From assembly GCA_017623615.1 (NCBI GenBank), contig JAGAOT010000013.1:102254-166253 (forward strand): a stretch of 64,000 bases of DNA, given 5' to 3'. The translations under genes and the position numbers were made by a program. Under the pieces are notes generated by a model that was given only the letters and a program-made list of their open reading frames with translations, did no database searches and had not been told where the DNA came from. Positions within the stretch are counted from its first letter, which is position 1, and each line of letters starts with the position of its first letter. Source of the stretch: Clostridia bacterium. Its GTDB lineage: Bacteria > Bacillota > Clostridia > Oscillospirales > Acutalibacteraceae. Below are positions 23,526 through 32,003 of the stretch, one piece after another.

Positions 23526-24470
23526 ATGAACAGAGAAATACAGCAGGGGACAGAAGGCAGACTTTCTCCCGAAGAAAGACAAAACAGAGTTAAAAAACTG
23601 AAAAGAAAAAGAAGATTCAGGCTTGCAGTTGTTACGGTGGGATTTTTCTTGCTTTTGAGCATAATAATCAGCCCTATCTTGCTCTTTGCCGTGTTCAGAG
23701 TTAAAACCTTTGCGGTGGAGGGCACAAGCCCTTATGCAAAAGAGGAAATAATTGCGGCAAGCGGCATAACCGAGGGCAAGAGCCTTATTTTTGCCGATTT
23801 GGACGAAGCCGCGGCGGCGATTGAAAGAACTTTGCCCTATACGGACAATGTCAAACTCACAAAAAAACTGCCTGACGGAATTGTTATCCGTTTTGAAGAA
23901 ACTTTCAAAGCGTTTGCTTTTCAGATTTCGGGCGGCATGTATGCCCTCACAAACAGCGATATGAAGGTGCTCGAATTATCCACAACGGTGCCCGAAGGAG
24001 TTGCGCTTATAACGGGCGCAAACCCCGTTAAAACCTATGTGGGCGAGGTGCTTTCGTTTGTAAAGCCGAGTGAGGACAAGGAAGAAGAAATTCAGGATAA
24101 AACCTTTGAGCTTCTTCTCGAAATAACGCAGAGCATTGCCCAAAACGGCACGAAGGATATCAGCCTCATAAATGTTGCCGATACAAACAGCATCTATCTT
24201 ATCTATCAGCAGCGCATTGTGCTCAAGCTTGGTGACAGCACGGAGCTTGCCTCGAAGCTTTCGCTCGGTAACAGAGTTATTAATGAAGAAAACACAATCG
24301 ACCCCTCGCAATGCGGCACGATTGATTTGACAATACCCAAAAAGGCATACTTCAATCCCTCGGATTTTGATGATGTTGAGCAGCTTGTCGAGTATAAAAA
24401 TCTCTACATGCAAAACGGAACAGAGGAAAGCCCCGAGGGCGATAATTCCGAAGAACCAAGCGAGGAATAA
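23526..24470 (+). CDS. ftsQ: Cell division protein FtsQ/DivIB
   Basis: A 314-residue bitopic membrane protein: basic cytoplasmic tail (residues 1-32), one transmembrane helix (about 33-57), a POTRA domain starting VKTFAVEGTSPYAKEEI, a beta domain, then an acidic tail (EESPEGDNSEEPSEE). It forms the FtsQLB-type complex with FtsL and DivIC at the septum. Its place just before ftsZ is standard. The acidic low-complexity end is longer than needed for the fold. Confidence 0.9.
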   Translation: MNREIQQGTEGRLSPEERQNRVKKLKRKRRFRLAVVTVGFFLLLSIIISPILLFAVFRVKTFAVEGTSPYAKEEIIAASGITEGKSLIFADLDEAAAAIERTLPYTDNVKLTKKLPDGIVIRFEETFKAFAFQISGGMYALTNSDMKVLELSTTVPEGVALITGANPVKTYVGEVLSFVKPSEDKEEEIQDKTFELLLEITQSIAQNGTKDISLINVADTNSIYLIYQQRIVLKLGDSTELASKLSLGNRVINEENTIDPSQCGTIDLTIPKKAYFNPSDFDDVEQLVEYKNLYMQNGTEESPEGDNSEEPSEE

Positions 24471-24578
24471 AGTGTAATTTGCCAAAATCAAGATTAAATA
24501 TATATAAAATGTAAAAAAAACATTAAAATAGCAACATTTTTTCAAATTGTTCTTGTTTTTTTATTAAATACATGGTAA

Positions 24579-24584
24579 TATAAT
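24579..24584 (+). promoter_or_regulatory. Candidate -10 element of an ftsZ promoter
   Basis: TATAAT at 24579-24584 lies in a 158-base AT-rich gap between ftsQ and ftsZ. The nearest -35-like sequence, TTGTTT at 24553, is 20 bases away, so only the -10 is convincing. Confidence 0.45.
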
Positions 24585-24628
24585 TCTGTTTAATAAGGAA
24601 AAATAAAAACCACAGGGGGTTCACACCA

Positions 24629-25873
24629 ATGGCATTTGAAATTGATAATGATTTTGAGAGTGCGGTTCAGATAAAAGTAATCGGTGTCGGCGGCGGCGGC
24701 GGAAACGCCGTTAACAGAATGATAACTTCAGGCGTTCTCGGCGCAGAGTTTATCGCTGTCAACACAGACAAGCAGGTTCTTGTTCACTCCAAGGCTACCC
24801 ACAAGATTCAGATTGGCGAAAAGTCAACTCACGGTCAGGGTGCAGGCGGCAAGCCCGAAATCGGCGCAAAATCCGCAGAAGAAAGCAGAGATTCCATCTC
24901 CGATGCTCTTAAGGGCACAGACATGGTATTCATAACCGCAGGTATGGGCGGCGGCACAGGCACAGGCGCAGCTCCCGTTATCGCACAGGTTGCAAAAGAC
25001 ATGGGCTGCCTCACCATCGGCGTTGTTACAAAGCCCTTTAAGTTTGAGGGCCGCAGAAGAATGCTTCAGGCGCAGGACGGCATTGCAAAGCTTGCAGAGC
25101 ATGTTGACAGCCTTATCGTTATCCCCAATGACAGACTTCGCGCGCTTGACGACAGAAAGAAGACCATTGCAGAAGCTTTTGCAGAGGCAGACGAAGTTCT
25201 TCTTCAGGGCGTTAAGAGCATTTCAGAGCTTATCAAAGTTCCCGGCTTCATTAACCTCGACTTTGCTGACGTAACAAGCGTTATGAAGGACGCAGGCTAC
25301 GCTCACATGGGCGTTGGCAGAGCAAAGGGCAAGGACAAGGCAGAAACAGCCGCAAACGCAGCAGTTTCCAGCCCGCTTCTTGAAACATCAATCGCAGGCG
25401 CAAAGGGCGTTATCATCAGCATCACCGCTTCCGATGACGTTGACCTTGAGGATGTTGAAAATGCAGCAGAAATCATCACCGCCAAGGCTCATGAGGATGC
25501 TAACATCACATGGGGTATCGCATTCGATCCCGACCTTGACGATGAAATGGTTATCACCGTTATCGCAACAGGCTTTGACTCAAAGGCGAAGGAACCCGAA
25601 AAGGTTGCGGCTCCCGCAAACCCGTTCCTTTCGGCAGTAGCAAAGGCACCCGTTGCAGCAGCCCCCGCAGCTCCCGTTGAGGCTCTCGCGGCACCCGTTG
25701 CACCCGCAGCTCCAGCAGGTCCCAGCATTCCTCACTTCGGCTCCTCGGCTCCCGCTGAGCCCGCAGCCCCCGCAGCTCCCGCCAAGGAAGCTCCCAAGGC
25801 AAGCGATGGCTTTGAGGATGACCAGTTCTATATCATGATTAACGACATAATCAAGGGTAAGGACAACCAGTAA
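24629..25873 (+). CDS. ftsZ: Cell division GTPase FtsZ
   Basis: A 414-residue tubulin homologue that forms the cytokinetic Z ring. The GTP-binding GGGGGNAVN near residue 23, the tubulin signature [10 protein letters not shown] near residue 108 and the T7-loop NLDFADV are all present. From about residue 322 an Ala/Pro-rich linker follows, ending in the peptide [19 protein letters not shown]. That end lacks the D-IP-x-FLR core of the usual C-terminal peptide that binds FtsA and SepF. Codon use is strongly AAG-biased, fitting high expression. It is the last gene of the cluster; no ftsA or sepF is adjacent. Confidence 0.97.
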   Translation: MAFEIDNDFESAVQIKVIGVGGGGGNAVNRMITSGVLGAEFIAVNTDKQVLVHSKATHKIQIGEKSTHGQGAGGKPEIGAKSAEESRDSISDALKGTDMVFITAGMGGGTGTGAAPVIAQVAKDMGCLTIGVVTKPFKFEGRRRMLQAQDGIAKLAEHVDSLIVIPNDRLRALDDRKKTIAEAFAEADEVLLQGVKSISELIKVPGFINLDFADVTSVMKDAGYAHMGVGRAKGKDKAETAANAAVSSPLLETSIAGAKGVIISITASDDVDLEDVENAAEIITAKAHEDANITWGIAFDPDLDDEMVITVIATGFDSKAKEPEKVAAPANPFLSAVAKAPVAAAPAAPVEALAAPVAPAAPAGPSIPHFGSSAPAEPAAPAAPAKEAPKASDGFEDDQFYIMINDIIKGKDNQ

Positions 25874-25883
25874 TATAATAAAT

Positions 25884-25913
25884 TAAGGCACGCCAAGCGG
25901 CGTGCCTTTTTGT
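25884..25913 (+). terminator. Terminator after ftsZ
   Basis: AGGCACGCC pairs with GGCGTGCCT around a four-base AAGC loop and is followed by TTTTT. It ends the division cluster and faces the converging DUF2812 gene. Confidence 0.93.
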
Positions 25914-27274
25914 TATGCATTTTTCAGCTTTTCAGCAGCAATGGCAATCTGTTCGTTGGTAGGTTCCCATCCAAAAATGATTTGAATGATTTTGTCATCA
26001 ATGCAAACTACATATGAGTTGCAGGGTTCACCGTCTTTATAGTAGCGGTAAACTTCGTCTGCATTCCAAACCGATGCATCAGCTTCTTTTTTAATTGTAA
26101 ATCCGTTTTTAGCTACTTTCTCGCTAATGGTAATGATTTCTTTTTTGCAAGCATTGAATATAGGTGAAAAGTTTACATGCGTAATATCGCAGGATAATTC
26201 TATAGAATTATCCTCAAGAGAATATTGTTCGGTTTTTTCCAAATTAATCAAGAGCAGATAGTCATTGAACTTGTATTTTGAAACTACACCGTTAATCGGA
26301 ATTAAATCCTCCAAGTTAACGGGTAGATTCTTGTGATGATAAACGGTATAGCTTGAGGGTATAAAACTGTCAGAGTCTTTTTTGAATTTTTCGCTGCTTT
26401 TAGGAAAAATAGGATAAATCAAAACTATACCTGCAATATAAGCAGCAACAAGAACAATAGCTGTATAAAACTTAAAAAACAGTTTTGCATTTTCGCTTAG
26501 TTTTGTTTTTGAATAAGCTTTTCTGATTGCTTTGAAAATACAAACAAGAATTGCGGCAAATATAATCAAAAAAATCACAAACAGAATTTGTTGGATTTCC
26601 AGTATCATGAGCGTCCGAAGCAAAGAACTGAAGATGTACAGCGGAAGACAGAACAGAACTTCAAACCTGATTATTCGCTTAGTTTCGTAAAACTCACCGC
26701 GTTCGGCTGCTGCCTTTGCATTTTTGTGCCATATTAAATATTTGATTATGTTATATAGTGAAAAGGGGATGAAAAACGGCCAAAACCAAATTGCATCAAG
26801 GCTATCGGCTAAAGTTTCGATTGGCTCTTTACAAATTAAATATCCGGAAAATGCCGTGAAAATGACAGCAGCAATAATGAAGAAAAAATAGCCGTATATG
26901 ATTTCACTTTTGGCAAATTTGTGTATGCATTCAAGCTGAATTTGAGCATCTGTTTCAATCGGTATGCAATCGTTGTTTTTACAGCAGAAAATATGAAGCT
27001 TATCCGATGAAAGAACAAAACTCCAACCTGCGCAAGTACACATGTCAATAAAATTCTGTCGGTCTTCGGACATGTTTTTATCTTCATTAATATCCTTCGG
27101 ATAATAGACTGCCGAAAAATTAATGTTTTGTGGCTCAATGCGGTTGTAAACCCAAAAAGTTCTTCCGATTTTTTCGAGCATCCACCCTTTAGCCGCCATC
27201 TTTTTTAAATGCTTTTCAATATTTGTGTGGTCATAAAGGGAGAACAGTTCAATACGATATTTTAAATCTCTCAT
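25913..27274 (-). CDS. DUF2812 membrane protein
   Basis: A 453-residue protein whose first ~120 residues match the DUF2812 pattern (KYRIELFSLYDHTNIEKHL, then KGWMLEKI and SAVYYPKD). About four to six hydrophobic helices follow (around residues 135-290), then a soluble C-terminal half with no motif I know. Its ATG overlaps the PadR stop (ATGA), so the two are translated together. DUF2812 genes commonly accompany PadR-like regulators; by analogy it may sense or answer to an envelope signal, but its function is unknown. It has lower GC than its neighbours and is probably an accessory module. Confidence 0.8.
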   Translation of the reverse strand: MRDLKYRIELFSLYDHTNIEKHLKKMAAKGWMLEKIGRTFWVYNRIEPQNINFSAVYYPKDINEDKNMSEDRQNFIDMCTCAGWSFVLSSDKLHIFCCKNNDCIPIETDAQIQLECIHKFAKSEIIYGYFFFIIAAVIFTAFSGYLICKEPIETLADSLDAIWFWPFFIPFSLYNIIKYLIWHKNAKAAAERGEFYETKRIIRFEVLFCLPLYIFSSLLRTLMILEIQQILFVIFLIIFAAILVCIFKAIRKAYSKTKLSENAKLFFKFYTAIVLVAAYIAGIVLIYPIFPKSSEKFKKDSDSFIPSSYTVYHHKNLPVNLEDLIPINGVVSKYKFNDYLLLINLEKTEQYSLEDNSIELSCDITHVNFSPIFNACKKEIITISEKVAKNGFTIKKEADASVWNADEVYRYYKDGEPCNSYVVCIDDKIIQIIFGWEPTNEQIAIAAEKLKNA

Positions 27275-27594
27275 TTGTCATTCTCCTTTCCCAAAAAGCG
27301 ACGAAAATCCTCTGCTTGTGTACAGATTCGGTTATATTCTGTTTCTAAAAGTTTTTTACCTTTATCTGTTAAAATATAGCTTCTTTTTCTGCCCTCAATC
27401 TTTGTTTCACATATTAAATCTTCTTCAACGAATTGCTCCAAGAGATTATAAAGTGTGCCGGGACCTACAACGATGCGACCATTCGTCATTTTTCTTACTT
27501 TTTCCATTATATCCGTTCCGCAGCATTCGTTTTTTAAGCACATTAGAATATAAAACATCTGCTCTGTCAGCGTTTGAAATTTAGCTCTCGGCAA
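27271..27594 (-). CDS. PadR-family transcriptional regulator
   Basis: A ~107-residue winged-helix repressor beginning PRAKFQTLTEQMFYIL, with the wing segment VVGPGTLYNLLEQ and the C-terminal dimer helix. TTG 27594 is preferred as start because GGAGG then lies at normal distance; the GTG three codons upstream overlaps that Shine-Dalgarno sequence. It is the first gene of a two-gene operon with the DUF2812 gene. Its promoter contains two copies of a palindrome, so it very probably represses itself. Confidence 0.9.
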   Translation of the reverse strand: MPRAKFQTLTEQMFYILMCLKNECCGTDIMEKVRKMTNGRIVVGPGTLYNLLEQFVEEDLICETKIEGRKRSYILTDKGKKLLETEYNRICTQAEDFRRFLGKENDK

Positions 27595-27608
27595 TTCGTT
27601 CACCTCCG

Positions 27609-27665
27609 ATTATCGAATATCGATAATTACAACTTTATATTAACATCGAATATCGATATTGTCAA
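27609..27665 (-). promoter_or_regulatory. PadR promoter with two palindromic operators
   Basis: Minus strand TTGACA (27665-27660), 17 bases, TAATAT (27642-27637). An ATCGA-ATA-TCGAT palindrome (27645-27657) fills the spacer between -35 and -10. A second, longer copy, ATTATCGA-ATA-TCGATAAT (27609-27627), sits between start point and ribosome binding site. Centres are 33 bases apart, about three helical turns, which suits two dimers on one face. Confidence 0.85.
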
Positions 27666-27712
27666 CACAAAAAACAGCATACAATTTAATGTTTAATGAA
27701 AATGATTGCAAA

Positions 27713-27745
27713 CAAAAAGCCGCTCTTTGAAAAGAGCGGCAAATA
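27713..27745 (-). terminator. Terminator after the FGGY kinase gene
   Basis: On the minus strand GCCGCTCTTT pairs with AAAGAGCGGC and is followed by TTTTTG. Confidence 0.9.
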
Positions 27746-27757
27746 CTGTTAAATATT

Positions 27758-29341
27758 TCAGAAAGCTTCAACGGCTGCCTTTTCTGCGGCAAGACCTTTC
27801 TTGTAGTTGTCAAGGAATGCCTTGAAGCCCGCGATATCGTCGGCATCGGGGGTAACCTCGGTTGAATCCTGACCCGCAAAAACCTTGTTTTCAAGGTATT
27901 CGTCAAGAGCCTCGTTTTCAGCCTTGCTTACCATATATTCTGCAAGGATTGCAACGCCCCACGGACCGCCTTCGCCCGCTGTTTTCATAACCGAAACGGG
28001 AGCGTTGAGTGCGGCGCCCATAATCTTCTGACCTGCAACGGGAGCCTTGAAGTAGCCGCCGTGGCCGAGAATGCGGTCAATCTTAACATCCTCGTCAGCA
28101 AGGATTTCCATACCTATGCTGAGAGTTGCCGCGGCGGAGCAAAGCTGTGCTCTTGAGAAGTTTTCAAGAGTGAACTTGCTGTCGGGTCCTCTGAAAAACA
28201 TGGGCTTGCCGCTGTCGAGACCCGTGATAACCTCGCCGGAAAGATAGTTATATGCAACCAAACCGCCGCAGTCCTTGTCGCCTGCAAGAGCGGATTCGAA
28301 AATTTTGTCAAGCACCTTGTAAATGCTTATTTCCATGCCGAGAGCCTTGCACATTGAGGTGAACATTCCTGCCCATGCATCGATTTCGCCCGAGCAGTTG
28401 TTGCAGTGCACCATTGCAACGGGCTTGCCGGCGGGAGTTGTTACCATGTCAATTTCGGGATAAAGCTTTGAGAGAGCCTTTTCAAGAACAACCATGAGGA
28501 AAATTGATGTGCCTGCGGAAACGTTACCTGTTCTGACTGCAACGGAGTTTGTGGCAACCATACCCGTGCCTGCATCGCCTTCGGGTGGGCAGAGGGGAAT
28601 GCCCGCTTTGAATTCGCCCGTAGGGTCAAGAAGAAGTGCGCCTTCTTCAGTCAATGTGCCTGCGTTTTCGCCCGCAACAAGAACCTTAGGAAGAATTTCA
28701 TTGATATTCCAAGGATATTCAGCAACCTTTTCGCCGAATTGTTCGAGCATTTTTGCATCGTAATCGTTTGTGTTGCTGTCAATGGGGAACATGCCCGAAG
28801 CCTCGCCGACGCCGATAACCTTGTTACCCGTCAGCTTCCAATGAACATATGCCGCAAGAGTTGCGATAAAGTCAACATCCTTAACATGCTCCTCACCGTT
28901 GAGGATTGCCTGATAAAGGTGGGCAATGCTCCAGCGCTGGGGAATGTTGAAGCCGAAAAGCTCTGAAAGCTCTTCCGCAGCCTTTGCGGTTATTGTGTTT
29001 CTCCATGTTCTGAAAGGGGCAAGCTGATTGCCGTTTTTGTCAAAAGCAAGATAGCCGTGCATCATGCCGCTGATGCCGAGCGCACCAACGCTTGTAAGCT
29101 TCACGCCGTATTTTTCAAAAACATTCTTTTTAAGGGCGACAAAAGCACTCTGCAAGCCTTCCCAGACCTGCTCAAGCGGATATGTCCACACGCCGTTGTC
29201 GTATGTATTTTCCCAGTCAAAGCTGCCCGAAGCGAGAGGCTCGTGGTTTTTGCCGATGAGAACGGCTTTTATTCTTGTTGAGCCGAATTCAATGCCGAGA
29301 GCGGTCTGTGCGGATTCTATAGCGGCTTTTATGTTTTCCAT
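27758..29341 (-). CDS. FGGY-family carbohydrate kinase
   Basis: A 527-residue sugar kinase of the ribulokinase/xylulokinase superfamily, which phosphorylates an open-chain sugar or polyol with ATP in the cytoplasm. Visible marks are [14 protein letters not shown] (phosphate 1), the GISGMMHGY segment, [24 protein letters not shown] and the adenosine-site GHGGYFKAP. It is divergent from a sugar transporter across a 187-base promoter region, and the two probably serve one substrate. No isomerase or regulator is adjacent, so the substrate is not fixed by context. ATG 29341 follows GGAGG on the minus strand. Codon use is AAG-rich. Confidence 0.85.
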   Translation of the reverse strand: MENIKAAIESAQTALGIEFGSTRIKAVLIGKNHEPLASGSFDWENTYDNGVWTYPLEQVWEGLQSAFVALKKNVFEKYGVKLTSVGALGISGMMHGYLAFDKNGNQLAPFRTWRNTITAKAAEELSELFGFNIPQRWSIAHLYQAILNGEEHVKDVDFIATLAAYVHWKLTGNKVIGVGEASGMFPIDSNTNDYDAKMLEQFGEKVAEYPWNINEILPKVLVAGENAGTLTEEGALLLDPTGEFKAGIPLCPPEGDAGTGMVATNSVAVRTGNVSAGTSIFLMVVLEKALSKLYPEIDMVTTPAGKPVAMVHCNNCSGEIDAWAGMFTSMCKALGMEISIYKVLDKIFESALAGDKDCGGLVAYNYLSGEVITGLDSGKPMFFRGPDSKFTLENFSRAQLCSAAATLSIGMEILADEDVKIDRILGHGGYFKAPVAGQKIMGAALNAPVSVMKTAGEGGPWGVAILAEYMVSKAENEALDEYLENKVFAGQDSTEVTPDADDIAGFKAFLDNYKKGLAAEKAAVEAF

Positions 29342-29384
29342 AATTTAACCTCCGATAAAGTGTTCATATTAATACATTATTATA

Positions 29385-29413
29385 ATAATATCAAAACGGA
29401 GCTTTTACGTCAA
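29385..29413 (-). promoter_or_regulatory. Candidate promoter of the FGGY kinase
   Basis: Minus strand TTGACG (29413-29408), 17 bases, TATTAT (29390-29385). Confidence 0.55.
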
Positions 29414-29457
29414 GAAAAATATGCGGCAAACAAACTGAACAAAAACAGCTTGATATA

Positions 29458-29486
29458 TTGCTTTTTTTTATTTACTTTGATATAAT
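29458..29486 (+). promoter_or_regulatory. Promoter of the sugar transporter gene
   Basis: TTGCTT (29458-29463), 17 bases, then TATAAT (29481-29486), upstream of AGGAGG and the ATG at 29529. Confidence 0.7.
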
Positions 29487-29528
29487 TACTTTTATATAAC
29501 AATAATTTTGTTTTTTAGGAGGAAAAAC

Positions 29529-31949
29529 ATGAACTTGGTCGCAACAGCCAAAGAGGGTATTTCCAAGGTTAAAACTTATTGGAAAACACCGCCTCTGGGC
29601 AAGTACATGAATTTCAAAGAAATCGCTTCTCTTGCGGGCGGCGGAATAGGTGTTAAATTTATTATCACCTGTATTTCGGCTGTGCTGCTTTCGGCAACAA
29701 ACGTTTTTGTCGGTAACACAATCGGCATTGAGCCGATGAACATGTATTTCATATATATTCTTGCTGTTATCATAAGCTTCCCGCTGACGATGCTCAGAGC
29801 TTATATCATCGACAACGCTCGAAACAGAAAAGGTAAATACAGACCCTACATACTCACCATGGGCCTGCCCACGATTGTTCTTGCCATAGGTTATTTCTGG
29901 ATGCCCTATGAGAAAATGGGCAGCCAGATGATGAAATGTGCTGTTGTTCTTCTTTTTAACATCGGTTTCCAGTTTTTCTATAATTTCCTTTATGATGCAT
30001 ATGACAACTACATTGTTGTTCTTTCACCCAACACACAGGAGCGCGCAAATGTTTCTTCAATCAAATCGGTTACGGATTCTCTTGCGCCCACAATAACAAA
30101 CGCAATAATTCCTCTGCTTGCAACAACCATTATCGGAACAAACAACCTCAACGATATCAGGCTTTACAGATATATCTGGCCTCCCATTCTTATTCTCGGT
30201 TTCTTGTTGAGTGTTATCGTTTATGTTAACACAGAGGAAAAGATTGTTCAGGCAAAGACTCATGTTGTTCAGATAAAGTTTATTGATGCGATTCGCGCCG
30301 TTGCAAAAAACAAATATTTCTGGGTTATTTCGCTTGCAGGCTGGCTCGGCTTTCTTGAGGGTGCCTACGGCAGCATTCTTAACTGGCTTTATTCATATCA
30401 GTATGCCTGCACCGGCGGCGAATATTCGCTGATTGTTACAATTTACGGCAACGCATCGCTTTGGGGCATGCTTCTTGCTCCGTTGTCAATCAAAAAGCTC
30501 GGCAAAAAGAATACTCTTATTTTAACAAATGCGCTCAACATTGTTTTCATTGCGGCGATTTATCCCGTTGTTAAATATGCCGACATCAGCGTTATGATTT
30601 GGCTTGTTATGATTTGCCTTTGGTTCAACGCTCTTGTAGGCTCGTTCGCTCATATTCTTACTCCGAGCCTTAACGGCGATATCCGCGACTATCAGCAGTA
30701 TATTACCGGCGAGAGAATCGACGGCATGTTTGCCGCAGTCGGTCTTATCGGCAGCGTTATCACAATGGTTACAAGCTCGGTTCTTCCGGCGATTTATGAA
30801 AAAGTCGGCTTTAACGAAACGAAGCTTGCACAGCTTCTTCCCGAGATTGTTGCTCAGGAAGGTGAGCTTCTTGACCCGACAAATGTTTACAATGTTCTTT
30901 ATCACAAAGAAACGTTCATAAGCATTTTCGGCGTTCTTATTGCTGTTTCAATTCTCGGCGCGGCAATGAATGTTATTCCCTATTTCTTCTATGACCTTTC
31001 CGAGGTTAAGCAGCAGGGCATGATTAAAGTTCTCAAAATCCGTGCCCTTTTTGAGGATTACGGCAACGGAATTCTTAAGGATAAAGACCTTGTCGAGGCA
31101 ATCGAAATTATCAGAGAAGCCAATGAGCTTGACGGCGCACAGCCCAAGAACATAAAGGAATACAAAGCGGCTAAAAAGCATGCTTCAGGCAAGGAAGAAA
31201 AGAAGGCGGCTAAAAAAGCATATAAAGAGGCTTTGGAATTTAACAAGAATCTCGAAATTTCAAAGTTTGTTATCGATGAAATGAACCGTTTCAACACCTC
31301 TTTCGGCAAAAGACAGCTTGACGATGCAAGAAAAGCTGCGCATGCAGGCTATGAAGCGATTTACGGCTATGATAAATCCGAGCTTGCGGCGGCAAAGGCA
31401 TTGCCCAAGTCAACTCCCGAAGAAAAGGAATACAGAAAAGATGCAGTATCAAGAGCACGCGACTTTATTGATGCTCAAAAGGCTGCCGCAAAGTATTATT
31501 CAAATAATATAGTTGAATTTGATATCGCTGTTTTTGAAAAGCTTTTTGCTAAAGAAGATGAGCTTGACGAAACACTCGAAGCAACATACAAGAAGCTTTA
31601 TAAGGCAAGGGATGAAAAGGATAAGGACGAAATTGCCCGTTACATGCAGCAGGTTAAGGATATCAAAGCGCAGCAGAAGCTTCTTGAAAAAGAAATTAAG
31701 AAAGCAACAAACGACAACTCTGTTTATAACCGCGCCGCAAGACCGGTTATCAAAGCAAAGAAGCTTATAACACAGAGCGAAAACTATGCAAAGTTTGATG
31801 AAATCGCCGCGATGAATGACGAAGCAAAGGCGCGCCATGAAAAGGCGCAAGCAGAGGCGGCGGCAGAAGCCGCACGAATAGCCGCCGAGGAAAAAGCATA
31901 CGGCGAAAAGCTCCGCGCAGAAAAGGCTGCAAAGAGAAACAAGAAATAA
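29529..31949 (+). CDS. GPH-type MFS sugar transporter with long C-terminal tail
   Basis: An 806-residue protein. Residues 1-490 form a 12-helix major facilitator of the glycoside-pentoside-hexuronide (MelB-like) group, with an early loop YIIDNARNRKGKYRPYI typical of that group. Residues ~491-806 form a highly charged, Lys/Glu/Ala-rich helical tail, probably cytoplasmic and partly coiled coil. GPH transporters are normally about 450-500 residues, so the tail is a large addition with no motif I recognise; it is not a PTS EIIA domain as in LacS. ATG 29529 follows AGGAGG. It is divergent from the FGGY kinase. The substrate is probably that kinase's sugar. Confidence 0.85.
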   Translation: MNLVATAKEGISKVKTYWKTPPLGKYMNFKEIASLAGGGIGVKFIITCISAVLLSATNVFVGNTIGIEPMNMYFIYILAVIISFPLTMLRAYIIDNARNRKGKYRPYILTMGLPTIVLAIGYFWMPYEKMGSQMMKCAVVLLFNIGFQFFYNFLYDAYDNYIVVLSPNTQERANVSSIKSVTDSLAPTITNAIIPLLATTIIGTNNLNDIRLYRYIWPPILILGFLLSVIVYVNTEEKIVQAKTHVVQIKFIDAIRAVAKNKYFWVISLAGWLGFLEGAYGSILNWLYSYQYACTGGEYSLIVTIYGNASLWGMLLAPLSIKKLGKKNTLILTNALNIVFIAAIYPVVKYADISVMIWLVMICLWFNALVGSFAHILTPSLNGDIRDYQQYITGERIDGMFAAVGLIGSVITMVTSSVLPAIYEKVGFNETKLAQLLPEIVAQEGELLDPTNVYNVLYHKETFISIFGVLIAVSILGAAMNVIPYFFYDLSEVKQQGMIKVLKIRALFEDYGNGILKDKDLVEAIEIIREANELDGAQPKNIKEYKAAKKHASGKEEKKAAKKAYKEALEFNKNLEISKFVIDEMNRFNTSFGKRQLDDARKAAHAGYEAIYGYDKSELAAAKALPKSTPEEKEYRKDAVSRARDFIDAQKAAAKYYSNNIVEFDIAVFEKLFAKEDELDETLEATYKKLYKARDEKDKDEIARYMQQVKDIKAQQKLLEKEIKKATNDNSVYNRAARPVIKAKKLITQSENYAKFDEIAAMNDEAKARHEKAQAEAAAEAARIAAEEKAYGEKLRAEKAAKRNKK

Positions 31950-31969
31950 AAACAGAAAGCAAAAATACC

Positions 31970-31999
31970 TTTCACTTTTCAGTGAAAGGTATTTTTTAT
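31970..31999 (+). terminator. Terminator between transporter and YfhO genes
   Basis: ATACCTTTCAC pairs with GTGAAAGGTAT around TTTTCA, with T-runs on the + strand (and A/T-rich flanks on the other), so it may serve both converging genes. Confidence 0.88.
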
Positions 32000-32003
32000 T
32001 TGC

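Noticed and set aside
25913-27594. Toxin-antitoxin or phage-derived module
   Set aside because: The PadR and DUF2812 signatures explain both genes; no toxin fold or phage feature is seen.
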